Shown: positions 8,204-17,110 of the stretch, in pieces
Layout: each line of letters begins with the position of its first letter
Numbering within the stretch: the first letter of the stretch is position 1
Origin: Sphingobacterium sp. UBA2700
Lineage (GTDB): Bacteria > Bacteroidota > Bacteroidia > Sphingobacteriales > Sphingobacteriaceae
Length of the DNA: 64,000 bases
NCBI GenBank assembly: GCA_002354335.1
Contig: DELI01000023.1
Location: forward strand, 124,001-188,000
Direction of reading: 5' to 3'
Notes under the pieces: generated by a model
What the model saw: only the letters and a program-made list of their open reading frames with translations
Told to the model about the DNA's origin: nothing
The model's database searches: none
Translations under genes and position numbers: made by a program

Positions 8204-10243
8204 ATGAAAAAGCTATTATTAATATGCTTTATGGTCTTCAGTATGTCCAGCTTTGCTCAAGTTGGAAGTAAGACTGTAGAGGTCGACATCTGTATTTACG
8301 GCGGTAGCTCTGCCGGAATTATCGCCGGATACACGGCGAATAAATTAGGCAAGAAAGCCCTTGTTATTGAGCCGCGCAACTACTTGGGCGGTCTTACGAC
8401 TGGCGGTCTGGGTGCAACAGACATCGGGAATAAGTTCGCCATTACCGGATTAGCGCGTGATTTCTACCATCGATTAGGTAAAGAGTATAATCGCTTTGAA
8501 CAATGGACATTCGAGCCGCATGTGGCCAGTAAAGTCTTCAACGATTATATTCAAGCTGCTAAGCTGGATATAGAGAAAAATTATCTGCTGGAAGAAGTCA
8601 TTAAAGAGGGAAATACGATTAAAGAAATTGTCGTTCGTAAGAACGATGCTTCAAATCAACAACTGCGTATTAAAGCGAAGATGTTTATCGACTGCACCTA
8701 TGAAGGTGATCTGATGGCGAAAGCGGGTGTTAGCTATGCCGTGGGTCGAGAGGCAATTTCTCAATATGGCGAAAGTCAGAATGGGGTACAACTGCAAGAA
8801 ATCCACCAATTCCCTGATGGCATCGACCCTTACAAGATTCCTGGCAAACCGGAAAGCGGCTTACTGTGGGGTATCTCGAACGAGAAACTCGCAGCACATG
8901 GCTCCGCGGATAAAAAGATTCAGGCTTACAACTTCCGCTTGACCCTAACGCAAGACAAGAACAATCAGATTCCATTTAGCAAACCGGACAACTACAATCC
9001 AGAGCAATTTGAATTGCTATTAAGACAGATCGCTAAAGAGAAATGGACAACAATCTTCAGCAACTTGGATATCGTTGATCTTCCGAACGGACAGAAAGAA
9101 TACAGACATACAGGCGGCTTTTTGATTAAGTACATGCCTAATGGCAAGACCGACTTCAACAACTTTGGCGCTTTCTCAACCGACATGATCGGCGAGAATT
9201 ACGATTATCCGGAAGGTGATTTTAAAACAAGAGAAGCGATTTGGAAGAAGCATGAGGACTATACCAAGGGCTTGCTCTATTTCTTAAGTCACGATGAGCG
9301 CGTTCCGGCACATATCCGCGCGGAGATGAAATCTTGGGGCTTTTGTAAAGATGAGTTCAAGGAGACCAATGGTTTCTCCAACCAATTATATGTGCGCGAA
9401 GCGCGCCGCATGATCGGTCGCAAAGTGATGACTCAAAAACACTGCGAAGGTGAGGAAGTAATCGATGACCCAATCGGCATGGCTGCTTACCAAATGGACT
9501 CTCATAATATACAACGTTTGGTCGTGAACGGCATGGTAAAAAATGAGGGGGATGTTCAGAAACCCGTACCTGCACCCTACCCAATCTCTTACCAAGCGAT
9601 CACCCCAAAGGCAGAAGAGTGTTCTAATCTATTAGTTCCAGTATGTATGTCATCCTCGCATATCGCTTTTGGATCTATCCGTATGGAACCCGTATTCATG
9701 GTATTAGCGCAATCGGCGGCGACAGCAGCGACACAAGCTATTGATAATAAGCAATCTGTTCAAGATATCGATGTCAACAAACTAATCAACAAACTGCAAA
9801 CGGATCCGCTAGCGGATGGCAGTACGCCTGAAATTTTGGTTGACAACTTGGATAAGGATCATGTTACGGTGACTGGCAAATGGGAAACGATTCGTGGCGG
9901 ATATGTAAAGAACAAGTATGCTTTAGATCAAAAGAATGAGAATGCTTCGATCAGTTTCCATGCGAACATCGCAGAGACCGCAAAATACCGTATTTACTTT
10001 TACATCGCCGAAGACAAGGCACTTGCAGCGCAATTAAGCTTTGAAATCTTTGATGGAAAGTCTAAAAAGCAGGTTACTATCAATAAATCCGATATTAAAA
10101 GCCTTGGCTTGGCATCGGGTGAATGGGTTGATTTAGGCGAATATCAGATCAATAAGAACGCAAAGAGCTATGTGAAAGTGAAAGCTGTACAGAGCTCCGG
10201 CAGAGTGATTGCCGATGCGGTGATTTGGAAAAAAGTAAAATAA
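8204..10243 (+). CDS. Secreted FAD-dependent oxidoreductase
   Basis: This 679-residue exported protein belongs to the FAD_oxidored (PF12831-like) family. A signal peptide is visible (MKKLLLICFMVFSMSSFAQ). The FAD-binding Rossmann motif is VDICIYGGSSAGIIAGYTA (about 27-44), followed by VIEPRNYLGGLTTGGLG. The middle region has the family's MIGRKVMTQKHC and SSSHIAFGSIRMEPVFMVLAQSAATAA segments. The last 130 or so residues (VTVTGKWETIRGGY to SSGRVIADAVIWKKVK) resemble the beta-sandwich seen at the C-terminus of golvesin and xanthan-lyase-like proteins. Members are common in Bacteroidota sugar loci, but the reaction is generally unknown. Its position after SusCD suggests oxidation of a glycan or a glycan-linked group in the periplasm. 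Confidence 0.87.
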   Translation: MKKLLLICFMVFSMSSFAQVGSKTVEVDICIYGGSSAGIIAGYTANKLGKKALVIEPRNYLGGLTTGGLGATDIGNKFAITGLARDFYHRLGKEYNRFEQWTFEPHVASKVFNDYIQAAKLDIEKNYLLEEVIKEGNTIKEIVVRKNDASNQQLRIKAKMFIDCTYEGDLMAKAGVSYAVGREAISQYGESQNGVQLQEIHQFPDGIDPYKIPGKPESGLLWGISNEKLAAHGSADKKIQAYNFRLTLTQDKNNQIPFSKPDNYNPEQFELLLRQIAKEKWTTIFSNLDIVDLPNGQKEYRHTGGFLIKYMPNGKTDFNNFGAFSTDMIGENYDYPEGDFKTREAIWKKHEDYTKGLLYFLSHDERVPAHIRAEMKSWGFCKDEFKETNGFSNQLYVREARRMIGRKVMTQKHCEGEEVIDDPIGMAAYQMDSHNIQRLVVNGMVKNEGDVQKPVPAPYPISYQAITPKAEECSNLLVPVCMSSSHIAFGSIRMEPVFMVLAQSAATAATQAIDNKQSVQDIDVNKLINKLQTDPLADGSTPEILVDNLDKDHVTVTGKWETIRGGYVKNKYALDQKNENASISFHANIAETAKYRIYFYIAEDKALAAQLSFEIFDGKSKKQVTINKSDIKSLGLASGEWVDLGEYQINKNAKSYVKVKAVQSSGRVIADAVIWKKVK

Positions 10244-10275
10244 TACAATAAGTTAAACGAACTTAAATATTTGAT

Positions 10276-11883
10276 ATGAAACTCCAGTGGATAGGTTTAT
10301 GTATAAGCCTTTCAATATCCATGCTATCGCAAGCAGTTCAAGCACAAGTAAAAGATAGCTTGCTGTTCCTAGGTGACACGATAAGCCTAACACCGAAACA
10401 AATAGGCCAATGGGAAAAGTCCGGAAAGCAGTATTTACTGCCCGTGAATAACCAAGCTTCGAAATTTATTGTCAACAAAGTTGGCACCCTTTCATTCGAA
10501 GGTCAGCGATTCCAGATCGCTGACCCTTTGGATGATGGAGTGTACAAGGTATTGGTCATTGGAAATAGCTTTTCTGACGACGGCGTTGAATATTACCTGC
10601 ACGATCTGGCCAAACAAACGGGGAAGCCATTAGTGATTGGCAATTTATTCCGTGGGGGCGCTCCATTGGATTTCCATCTTAAAAATGCGCTCGAAGATAT
10701 AGCCATTTACGACTACCGGAAGACATTTATTGATGGTGCAAAGATCAATACCCGAAAGACTTCAATCCTTATGGCATTAAAAGATGAAAATTGGGATATT
10801 ATCTGTTTTCAACAAGCTAGCCTCCTATCCGGAGATTTGCCCTCCGTACAGAAAGATCTACCGGCATTGTTCCAATACGTGAAAGCGAATTATCCGATAT
10901 CCACTGTTCGATATGCGTATCACCAAACATGGGCTTATGCGAAGAATGCATCGACCAAGAACTTTGAGAAGTATAATCGTGACCAGAAATACATGTTCCA
11001 GCAGATTGTCGAGGTGGCAAAAGAAGTGAAGAACATCATTCCGGTAGATATCCTCATCCCTTCGGGAACAGCGATTCAAAATGGAAGAACATCCTATATC
11101 GAGGATAACTTCACCAGAGAAGGCTATCATCTGGATTTAAAGATTGGCCGTTTTACTGCCGCTTGCGCATGGTACGAGAGTCTGTTCGGAGACTTGGAAA
11201 GCAATCCTTTCAAACCGTTCAACCTGAGCAATGCGCAGGCTGAGATAGCACGTGAAGCAGCTATCAATGCCGTGGAAAATCCTTTTAAAGAAACCCCATC
11301 GACAAAGCAAGTCCCAAAATTGGATAAAATACCGTTTGAAACTGTCCAAGTTAACTTCGGTGCTGACCTTGTCATGCCGGGATGGAACTCTTTCTTATTT
11401 GAACGAGCAAATACCAAACTTTCTGACTTGAGCGATAGTCGAAACAAGAATACCGATGTATCTATTCGCTTATTGCAGAACTTCGATGCTCGCGCGGCCA
11501 ATGGACCGCAACGTACTGCGACAAAATTCAAGATGCCGACAGAGGTTTCCAAATCTTACTTCACGGTACAGGTAGATCAGGAAAATCAGAAGAGCCCGTT
11601 CATCGAGATAGCAGGTCTAGATGTTTCAAAATCCTATGAAATCCGGATCTATGCTGGACAAAACAGCAAACAGATTCCCGTAAATTATTACATCCAATCA
11701 GCATCCGTTAAGAAGAAAGAATCCTTGAATTCAAGCTTCAACACAGGCAAAATAATATCCTTCGAAGCGTTGAAACCTACAAAGGAAGGAAAACTCTTGA
11801 TCGGTTTTGAACTTTCTACAGGATCTCCAGATGCTTCTGCCGTTATCAATGCTTTAAGCATTACTGAATTAACAAATAAATAA
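10276..11883 (+). CDS. Secreted DUF4886 (SGNH-like hydrolase) protein
   Basis: This 535-residue protein has a signal peptide (to about residue 24, SQAVQAQ). The segment VYKVLVIGNSFSDDGVEYYL (about 89-108) is typical of the DUF4886 branch of SGNH hydrolases, with the nucleophile Ser expected in GNSFS (Ser98). A later YHLDLKIGRF segment corresponds to the Asp/His block of the family. The C-terminal 180 residues look like a separate beta-rich domain. Such proteins are often predicted esterases acting on decorated glycans; the acyl group is unknown. It lies 32 nt after the FAD enzyme and 34 nt before the propeller gene, in the same operon. Confidence 0.8.
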   Translation: MKLQWIGLCISLSISMLSQAVQAQVKDSLLFLGDTISLTPKQIGQWEKSGKQYLLPVNNQASKFIVNKVGTLSFEGQRFQIADPLDDGVYKVLVIGNSFSDDGVEYYLHDLAKQTGKPLVIGNLFRGGAPLDFHLKNALEDIAIYDYRKTFIDGAKINTRKTSILMALKDENWDIICFQQASLLSGDLPSVQKDLPALFQYVKANYPISTVRYAYHQTWAYAKNASTKNFEKYNRDQKYMFQQIVEVAKEVKNIIPVDILIPSGTAIQNGRTSYIEDNFTREGYHLDLKIGRFTAACAWYESLFGDLESNPFKPFNLSNAQAEIAREAAINAVENPFKETPSTKQVPKLDKIPFETVQVNFGADLVMPGWNSFLFERANTKLSDLSDSRNKNTDVSIRLLQNFDARAANGPQRTATKFKMPTEVSKSYFTVQVDQENQKSPFIEIAGLDVSKSYEIRIYAGQNSKQIPVNYYIQSASVKKKESLNSSFNTGKIISFEALKPTKEGKLLIGFELSTGSPDASAVINALSITELTNK

Positions 11884-11917
11884 GCGCTTTTGCCGCTAAA
11901 GAACACCCTAAACTTAC

Positions 11918-13861
11918 ATGAAGACAACATCATTATTATTAGCTCTCTCCCTCTGCTGCTTCCTCACGCCTAGCCAAGCTCAGTTTAAGAATCACGGTCC
12001 TCAAGTATTTGCGAAAGCAGTGCAAGGAAGCCATTTCATGAAGGATAAAAATGGTAAAGAATATCTTTTTACGGTGGTTCGTGGAATCCCAGGGAGGATA
12101 TTGGGCTATGACTTAAGTACCGGAAATAAAATATTAGAATCCGAGTTAACGGGTACTGATGGTTCTTGGGATATGACCGTATCGACGGATAATATCCTAT
12201 ATGCCACAGGAAATGGTCACATCTACTCCTACAAGCTGGGAGATCAAAAGCCTACCGCAGTGCCCTTAGGGGAACTAAACCAAAAGGTCGTTTGGGATTT
12301 ACATCCGGCTGAAAATGGCACAATCTACGGTGGAACCTATCCGGATGGCTTGGTATTCAAATATCATCCCAAGACGGGATTTGAAGAAGTCTCCGACGGA
12401 CCGATATACGCCGGCGAGAATTACGTTCGCGGGCTGGTCTATAATAAAAAGGATAAGAAAATTTATGCCGGGACCGGATCGAATGCCAAGTTTATTCTCC
12501 TCAACCCGAAGACAAAGCAAAAAACCGTTTTGCTACCTCATGTCAAAGACTTCAAGGAGTTTTTCTACGATATGGACATTGTGTACAACGTGAATGGAAA
12601 GGATCTAATTCTTGGCTTTATCAATAGCAATACAAACTCGCAGAGTTTTGTATATGATATACAATCGAAAGAAATCCTGCGCTCGCTTCCTCCCTTCGAC
12701 ATGAAATCTGTGGTCAAAGATCCGAAGTCCAATACGATTTATTATACGTCGCGATCTCAAGTATACGCGTTAGATTTAGGAAATAAGAACGCCAAACCCA
12801 TAGCAATTAGCGATATCAAGGGAGCGGGAAAAGCTGGAACATGGACCAGCAAGGGGGAATATCAGGTTTTCAGCAATGCGCAGCTCGTCTATCGTATCAA
12901 TCCGAAAACAAAGCAAAAAGATAGCCTGACCCTCGACGTGCCGAACTCGCCTATCCATATCCAAACGATTTATTGGGGGCCGGACGATAAGGTTTGGAGT
13001 GCGGGTTATCTTGCAGGGCAGCACGGAAGCTATGACCCCAAAACCGGAGCGCATCAAGAATACCCGGGTCTCCATCAGACGGAGGGTATGAGCAGCCTGA
13101 ACAATAAACTGTATTTCGGCATCTACACCAAAGCGCATATCTATTCTTACGACCTGACGAAACCGTGGAAAGTGGGTTCTGGAAACCCCAAACATCTCGG
13201 ACAGATCCAAGACCAAGACCGACCATTTGCGGTGATCAGTCTAGCGAATAGAAACGAATTGATCTTTGGAACAGTGCCTCCATATGGCGAATTAGGCGGA
13301 ACGATAAGCCATCTTGATGCAGCGACGGAGCAAATCAAGACATTTGAAAACGTGATTCCTAATCAGTCCATTGTTTCACTGCTGAATCATAATGGCCGCG
13401 TATTCGGTGGATCATCCATCTCCGGGGGATTAGGTATTCTACCGACAGAAAAAAGAGGAAAGATCTTCGAATGGGATCCGGAGCGCAAGCAAGTATTATG
13501 GACGGATAGTATAGCCGATTACTGGTCTATATCCGGATTGTTCTCCGGACCTAACGGACATATCTGGGGATTCGCAGACGGCACGCTCTTCGAATACGAC
13601 CCGGATCAAAAGAAAGTGGTCTATGAGCTTCCTGTCTATCGCTATCCGAGCTATCCGAGCCATATTTGGCGCAACGGTCTAGCGGTATATCATCCGAATG
13701 GCATGATCTACTTCACGCTTTCCGATAGTATGTACAGCTTCGACCCGAAAAGTAAGAAACTTACAAAGCTAAGGGATAATGCCTCCCTGATGATCCTTGG
13801 AAAGGACAAAAAACTGTACTTCCGAAAGGATACCGATCTTTGGAGCTATACGCCGGAATAA
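11918..13861 (+). CDS. Secreted beta-propeller protein of unknown function
   Basis: This 647-residue exported protein has a clear signal peptide (MKTTSLLLALSLCCFLTPSQAQ). The body is a chain of repeated four-stranded units with recurring patterns such as GTIYGGTYPDGLVFKYHPKTG, KKIYAGTGSNAKFILLNPKTK and GHIWGFADGTLFEYDPDQKK. Such repeats are characteristic of WD40/PQQ/YVTN-like beta-propellers. The length would allow one large or two smaller propellers. I do not recognise catalytic residues or a named family. As the last gene of a SusCD operon it could be a glycan-binding protein or a propeller-type lyase (several polysaccharide lyase families are propellers), but this is speculation. Confidence 0.72.
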   Translation: MKTTSLLLALSLCCFLTPSQAQFKNHGPQVFAKAVQGSHFMKDKNGKEYLFTVVRGIPGRILGYDLSTGNKILESELTGTDGSWDMTVSTDNILYATGNGHIYSYKLGDQKPTAVPLGELNQKVVWDLHPAENGTIYGGTYPDGLVFKYHPKTGFEEVSDGPIYAGENYVRGLVYNKKDKKIYAGTGSNAKFILLNPKTKQKTVLLPHVKDFKEFFYDMDIVYNVNGKDLILGFINSNTNSQSFVYDIQSKEILRSLPPFDMKSVVKDPKSNTIYYTSRSQVYALDLGNKNAKPIAISDIKGAGKAGTWTSKGEYQVFSNAQLVYRINPKTKQKDSLTLDVPNSPIHIQTIYWGPDDKVWSAGYLAGQHGSYDPKTGAHQEYPGLHQTEGMSSLNNKLYFGIYTKAHIYSYDLTKPWKVGSGNPKHLGQIQDQDRPFAVISLANRNELIFGTVPPYGELGGTISHLDAATEQIKTFENVIPNQSIVSLLNHNGRVFGGSSISGGLGILPTEKRGKIFEWDPERKQVLWTDSIADYWSISGLFSGPNGHIWGFADGTLFEYDPDQKKVVYELPVYRYPSYPSHIWRNGLAVYHPNGMIYFTLSDSMYSFDPKSKKLTKLRDNASLMILGKDKKLYFRKDTDLWSYTPE

Positions 13862-13891
13862 AAAAAATCCACGACATTCGTTCGTGGATTT
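13861..13891 (-). terminator. Intrinsic terminator between propeller and sulfatase genes
   Basis: AAATCCACGA (13865-13874) pairs with TCGTGGATTT (13882-13891) around a 7-nt loop. The run of seven A at 13861-13867 becomes a U-run on the minus strand, so it best terminates the sulfatase transcript. On the plus strand only three T follow the stem, so termination of the SusCD operon here would be weaker. Confidence 0.8.
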
Positions 13892-13921
13892 AAGGTTAAT
13901 TGATTTGGTTGGTGAGTATGT

Positions 13922-15568
13922 TTAATCTGCTTGATTTAAAATTTTTGCAGCGTCTTGATCGTCGTATTTTATCACTAATTCTTTTAGGTTGTTTTTTAAC
14001 TGCTGCACAGTTTTTTCGTATTTCTTCTGTCCGTATATATTGTGCAGCTCATTTGGATCCTTCTTTAAATCGTAAAGCTCCCAAGTATCCTGCCCTTTAT
14101 AAAAACGAATCAATTTATAACGCGCTGTCGTTATTCCAAAATGCGGAGAAACATGGTGCGGTTGTGGAAACTCATAATAATGGTAGTAGCTTGCTTCACG
14201 CGTCACTACAATCTTTCCGTTCGCTTTCAATAGATTAAGGAAAGATGTTCCTTGTATATCCGAAGGTACGGAAACTCCGGCAATTTCCAATAAGGTCGGC
14301 GCCCAATCTATATTTAAAGCTTGCTGTTTAAATCTTGTTCCAGGTTTAATGACCTTGGGGTAGCGAATGAGGAATGGAGTTTTTAAAGACTCTTGGTAAA
14401 TAAAACGTTTGTCGAACCAGCCGTGCTCGCCGAGGTAAAAGCCCTGATCGGAGCCATAGATTACTATGGTATTTTCCGCCAAACCATGTTGATCTAAATA
14501 ATCCAATAGCTTTCCGATATTGCGATCCAGCGAATTTGCCGTTGCCAGATAATCTTTCAGATAACGCTGATATTTCCACTCTGTAAGAGCTTTCCCTGAT
14601 AGTTTTTTTGCATCATGATCTTTGGCAATTTCATCGTAATAAGCTTGTACCTTGGCAGCTTGCTCCTTATTCAGGCGTTCGTACATTCCCTGATAGACCA
14701 AGCGTTCTACGGTCTGTTTCTCACGATCGTTCAACACTTTATTGCCATAGCGCCGCTGTATTATACTTTTGCGCTTCGCCGCAGCCTCTTCATCCGATAG
14801 TCCAAACTTGGCATGTACTTTTAGGTCGTCCGAAATACGCATGCTTTTCTCGATGCTCATGTCCTGATCGGCTGCGGCTTTTCTGTTTTCATAGGTATCA
14901 TAAAATGTTTCCGGCAGCGGGAATTCAACATCATCATAAATCCCTAAATCTTCAATCGCAGGCAGCCATTCTCTGTGGGTTGCCTTCTCTCCAACAACTA
15001 AAAAGAATGGCTTTTCCTTATCCCTATTATCCATCCAATCCGTCGCAAACTCGGTGATGATATCCGTCACGTAGCCCTCATATCGAGTGGTATCATTCCT
15101 GGAATCGATAAAATCTGGGTTATAGTAGTATCCTTGCCCGGGTAAGATTTTCCAATCATCAAAGGCATTGCCTGGCAAGGATCCGAGATGCCACTTCCCT
15201 ATCCAAGCTGTCTGATAATCACCTTGCTTCATCAATCGGCTGAACAGGGTTTGGTTGATATCAAACTTCCCTTCGTTGGCGAGGTAGCCATTTTTATGGC
15301 TGTACTTTCCGGTGAGGAGATTTGCGCGCGATGGCCCGCAGATGGAATTGGTGACCATGAAGTTTTCGAATAATGCCCCTTCATTTGCAATCCTATCGAT
15401 ATTCGGCGTGTTTACTAGCTTGTTCCCGTAAGCGCCGATTGCCTGATAGGCATGATCGTCGGAAAATATAAAAATGATATTGGGCTTCTTCTCCTGCGCC
15501 TTGACTTGTATGGCGCTGATAGACAACATACATATAGCGGAACACAAGAATAGAAAGACACTTTTCAT
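13922..15568 (-). CDS. Secreted cysteine-type sulfatase
   Basis: This 548-residue exported hydrolase removes sulfate esters, probably from a sulfated glycan. It has a signal peptide (to about VKAQ, residue 25) and the N-terminal metal site NIIFIFSDDHAYQAIGAYG (Asp37, Asp38). The sulfatase signature is CGPSRANLLTGKYSH, in which Cys77 is the residue converted to formylglycine. Further metal or substrate segments are YGSDQGFYLGEHGWFDK and the C-terminal WELYDLKKDPNELHN. The sequence is of the N-acetylglucosamine-6-sulfatase/iduronate-sulfatase-like S1 type. The maturation enzyme (anSME) is not in this window. It converges on the SusCD operon and probably serves the same substrate, which would then be a sulfated polymer. 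Confidence 0.93.
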   Translation of the reverse strand: MKSVFLFLCSAICMLSISAIQVKAQEKKPNIIFIFSDDHAYQAIGAYGNKLVNTPNIDRIANEGALFENFMVTNSICGPSRANLLTGKYSHKNGYLANEGKFDINQTLFSRLMKQGDYQTAWIGKWHLGSLPGNAFDDWKILPGQGYYYNPDFIDSRNDTTRYEGYVTDIITEFATDWMDNRDKEKPFFLVVGEKATHREWLPAIEDLGIYDDVEFPLPETFYDTYENRKAAADQDMSIEKSMRISDDLKVHAKFGLSDEEAAAKRKSIIQRRYGNKVLNDREKQTVERLVYQGMYERLNKEQAAKVQAYYDEIAKDHDAKKLSGKALTEWKYQRYLKDYLATANSLDRNIGKLLDYLDQHGLAENTIVIYGSDQGFYLGEHGWFDKRFIYQESLKTPFLIRYPKVIKPGTRFKQQALNIDWAPTLLEIAGVSVPSDIQGTSFLNLLKANGKIVVTREASYYHYYEFPQPHHVSPHFGITTARYKLIRFYKGQDTWELYDLKKDPNELHNIYGQKKYEKTVQQLKNNLKELVIKYDDQDAAKILNQAD

Positions 15569-15664
15569 AGCTGCTGGATTAGATTTATTTCTGCTAAGGT
15601 AGCAAATTAGCCATAATCAGGGATATGGATATCTGGAAGAATTTGGCAATTTTGTTTTAGATAA

Positions 15665-17059
15665 ATGCAAACTATGAAATCATTATTTCTTTCACTCTCC
15701 CTATGTGTATTTTCACTAGGGTCTACTTATGCTCAGATGCACAAACTTTTCAAATTAGACTACCAATTTGTGGCTTCGGAAATGCCAAAGGATGCCGAAT
15801 TAGCCGAGATAGAAGCTTTCCAAACAGTCTACGTTAATGATAAGCTGATCAAAGTGTCACCGAGTACTTTGGAAAGCCCAATTTATTTAGTAGACAAAAA
15901 GTCGAATATAGGTTCTATCATATTCCCAGATTCCCAACAATATACAGTGGTAAGCACTGGAAATATGAAGATGGAAGATATTGAAGGGATGAGTTTTGAC
16001 TTTGTGGAGGGAAAGACCAAAAAAATTGCAGGTTATGATTGTAAACTCGCTCAGTTGCGTATCGAGTCTTTCGCAGAGGGTGTTGAGGCAAGTATTATTG
16101 ATTTTTGGTATACAGAGGCTATCCCCTCGGCTTATTGGGGGGAGTTTGACATGTTGTCATTGATTCCAGGCGCGGTATTGGAATTTACGAGTGCAGGAAA
16201 CGGATTTGTTGTAACACAGGCTTCGAAAGTTGATCTAGAGCAATCGGAATTTGAAGTTCCAAAAGACTACACGTTTTTGGACTTAGAGGAAGAAGAAGCG
16301 AATGACGCGGATTCAATCGGTACCTTAGCAGGCATGCAGCTGGCGGATAACCGCTTCATCTATTCAAATGATGAAGGCACGCTTTATGGTCTGGCAGACG
16401 AGGATGACAAACATATCACGGGTTTACAATTCACATTTATCGATTACTATCGAGATGGCGTTGCTATCGCATCCGATTCCGAAAACAGATTTGGATTAAT
16501 TGATATCAATGGGAAGCCTGTTGTTCCCTTGACTTATGAATATGTTGCGGTGGATTATAATTCAGGAGAGTATCTTTTCAGTGAAGATGGAAAGGTAGGC
16601 TTAATTAATAAGGAAGGGAAAATATTGCTAAAGCCGGAATATGATCAGATTGCGACGATGATTGATGGTAAAGCAGCCGTGTCGAAAGATGATCTTTGGG
16701 GAATAATCGACACTCAGGGCAAAACGATTATTCCGTTTCAATACGAAATGATTACCGAACTCAATAAAACAAATTTCGTTGTTTACCACGAGGGAAGAAT
16801 GGGGCTCTACAACTTAAAAACGAATAAATTGGTCAAAGATGGCTATGACTATATCTCGCTATCGCAAGATTCGCCATTGATTACTGTGCAGCAAGGTGAA
16901 AAATTTGGTTTCATCAATCCGTTGGGTGAAATTGTAATTCCCATTAAATACACTGCTGCCGGAACATTCGCGAGTGGTGAAGCGATCGTTGCAGAGGATC
17001 CGAACGGTGAAGATCAATACGTTATTAATATGAAAGGCGAGCGCGTAGAAGGAAAATAA
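15665..17059 (+). CDS. Secreted WG-repeat protein
   Basis: This 464-residue protein has a signal peptide ending near STYAQ. The N-terminal half (KKIAGYDCKLAQLRIES, then IIDFWYTEAIPSAYWGEFDML) resembles the beta-rich domain of GLPGLI or DUF4412-type Bacteroidota envelope proteins. The C-terminal half (from about residue 215) contains five or six WG-like repeats, with units such as RFGLIDINGKPVVPLTYEYV, KVGLINKEGKILLKPEYDQI and LWGIIDTQGKTIIPFQYEMI. WG repeats are usually structural or binding modules. ATG at 15665 or 15674 could start it; the second gives a more compact signal peptide. It is followed after 51 nt by a histidine kinase gene, but a promoter-like box lies between them. Confidence 0.8.
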   Translation: MQTMKSLFLSLSLCVFSLGSTYAQMHKLFKLDYQFVASEMPKDAELAEIEAFQTVYVNDKLIKVSPSTLESPIYLVDKKSNIGSIIFPDSQQYTVVSTGNMKMEDIEGMSFDFVEGKTKKIAGYDCKLAQLRIESFAEGVEASIIDFWYTEAIPSAYWGEFDMLSLIPGAVLEFTSAGNGFVVTQASKVDLEQSEFEVPKDYTFLDLEEEEANDADSIGTLAGMQLADNRFIYSNDEGTLYGLADEDDKHITGLQFTFIDYYRDGVAIASDSENRFGLIDINGKPVVPLTYEYVAVDYNSGEYLFSEDGKVGLINKEGKILLKPEYDQIATMIDGKAAVSKDDLWGIIDTQGKTIIPFQYEMITELNKTNFVVYHEGRMGLYNLKTNKLVKDGYDYISLSQDSPLITVQQGEKFGFINPLGEIVIPIKYTAAGTFASGEAIVAEDPNGEDQYVINMKGERVEGK

Positions 17060-17110
17060 TTCTGAAAGAAAGACCTATCTTCGCAAAAGAATAAATACTG
17101 TTACAGGTTC

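Noticed and set aside
13900-14238. 112-codon open frame opposite the sulfatase
   Set aside because: It is a shadow of the strongly supported sulfatase gene on the other strand.
14608-15057. 149-codon open frame opposite the sulfatase
   Set aside because: Antisense shadow with no start signal and no family features.
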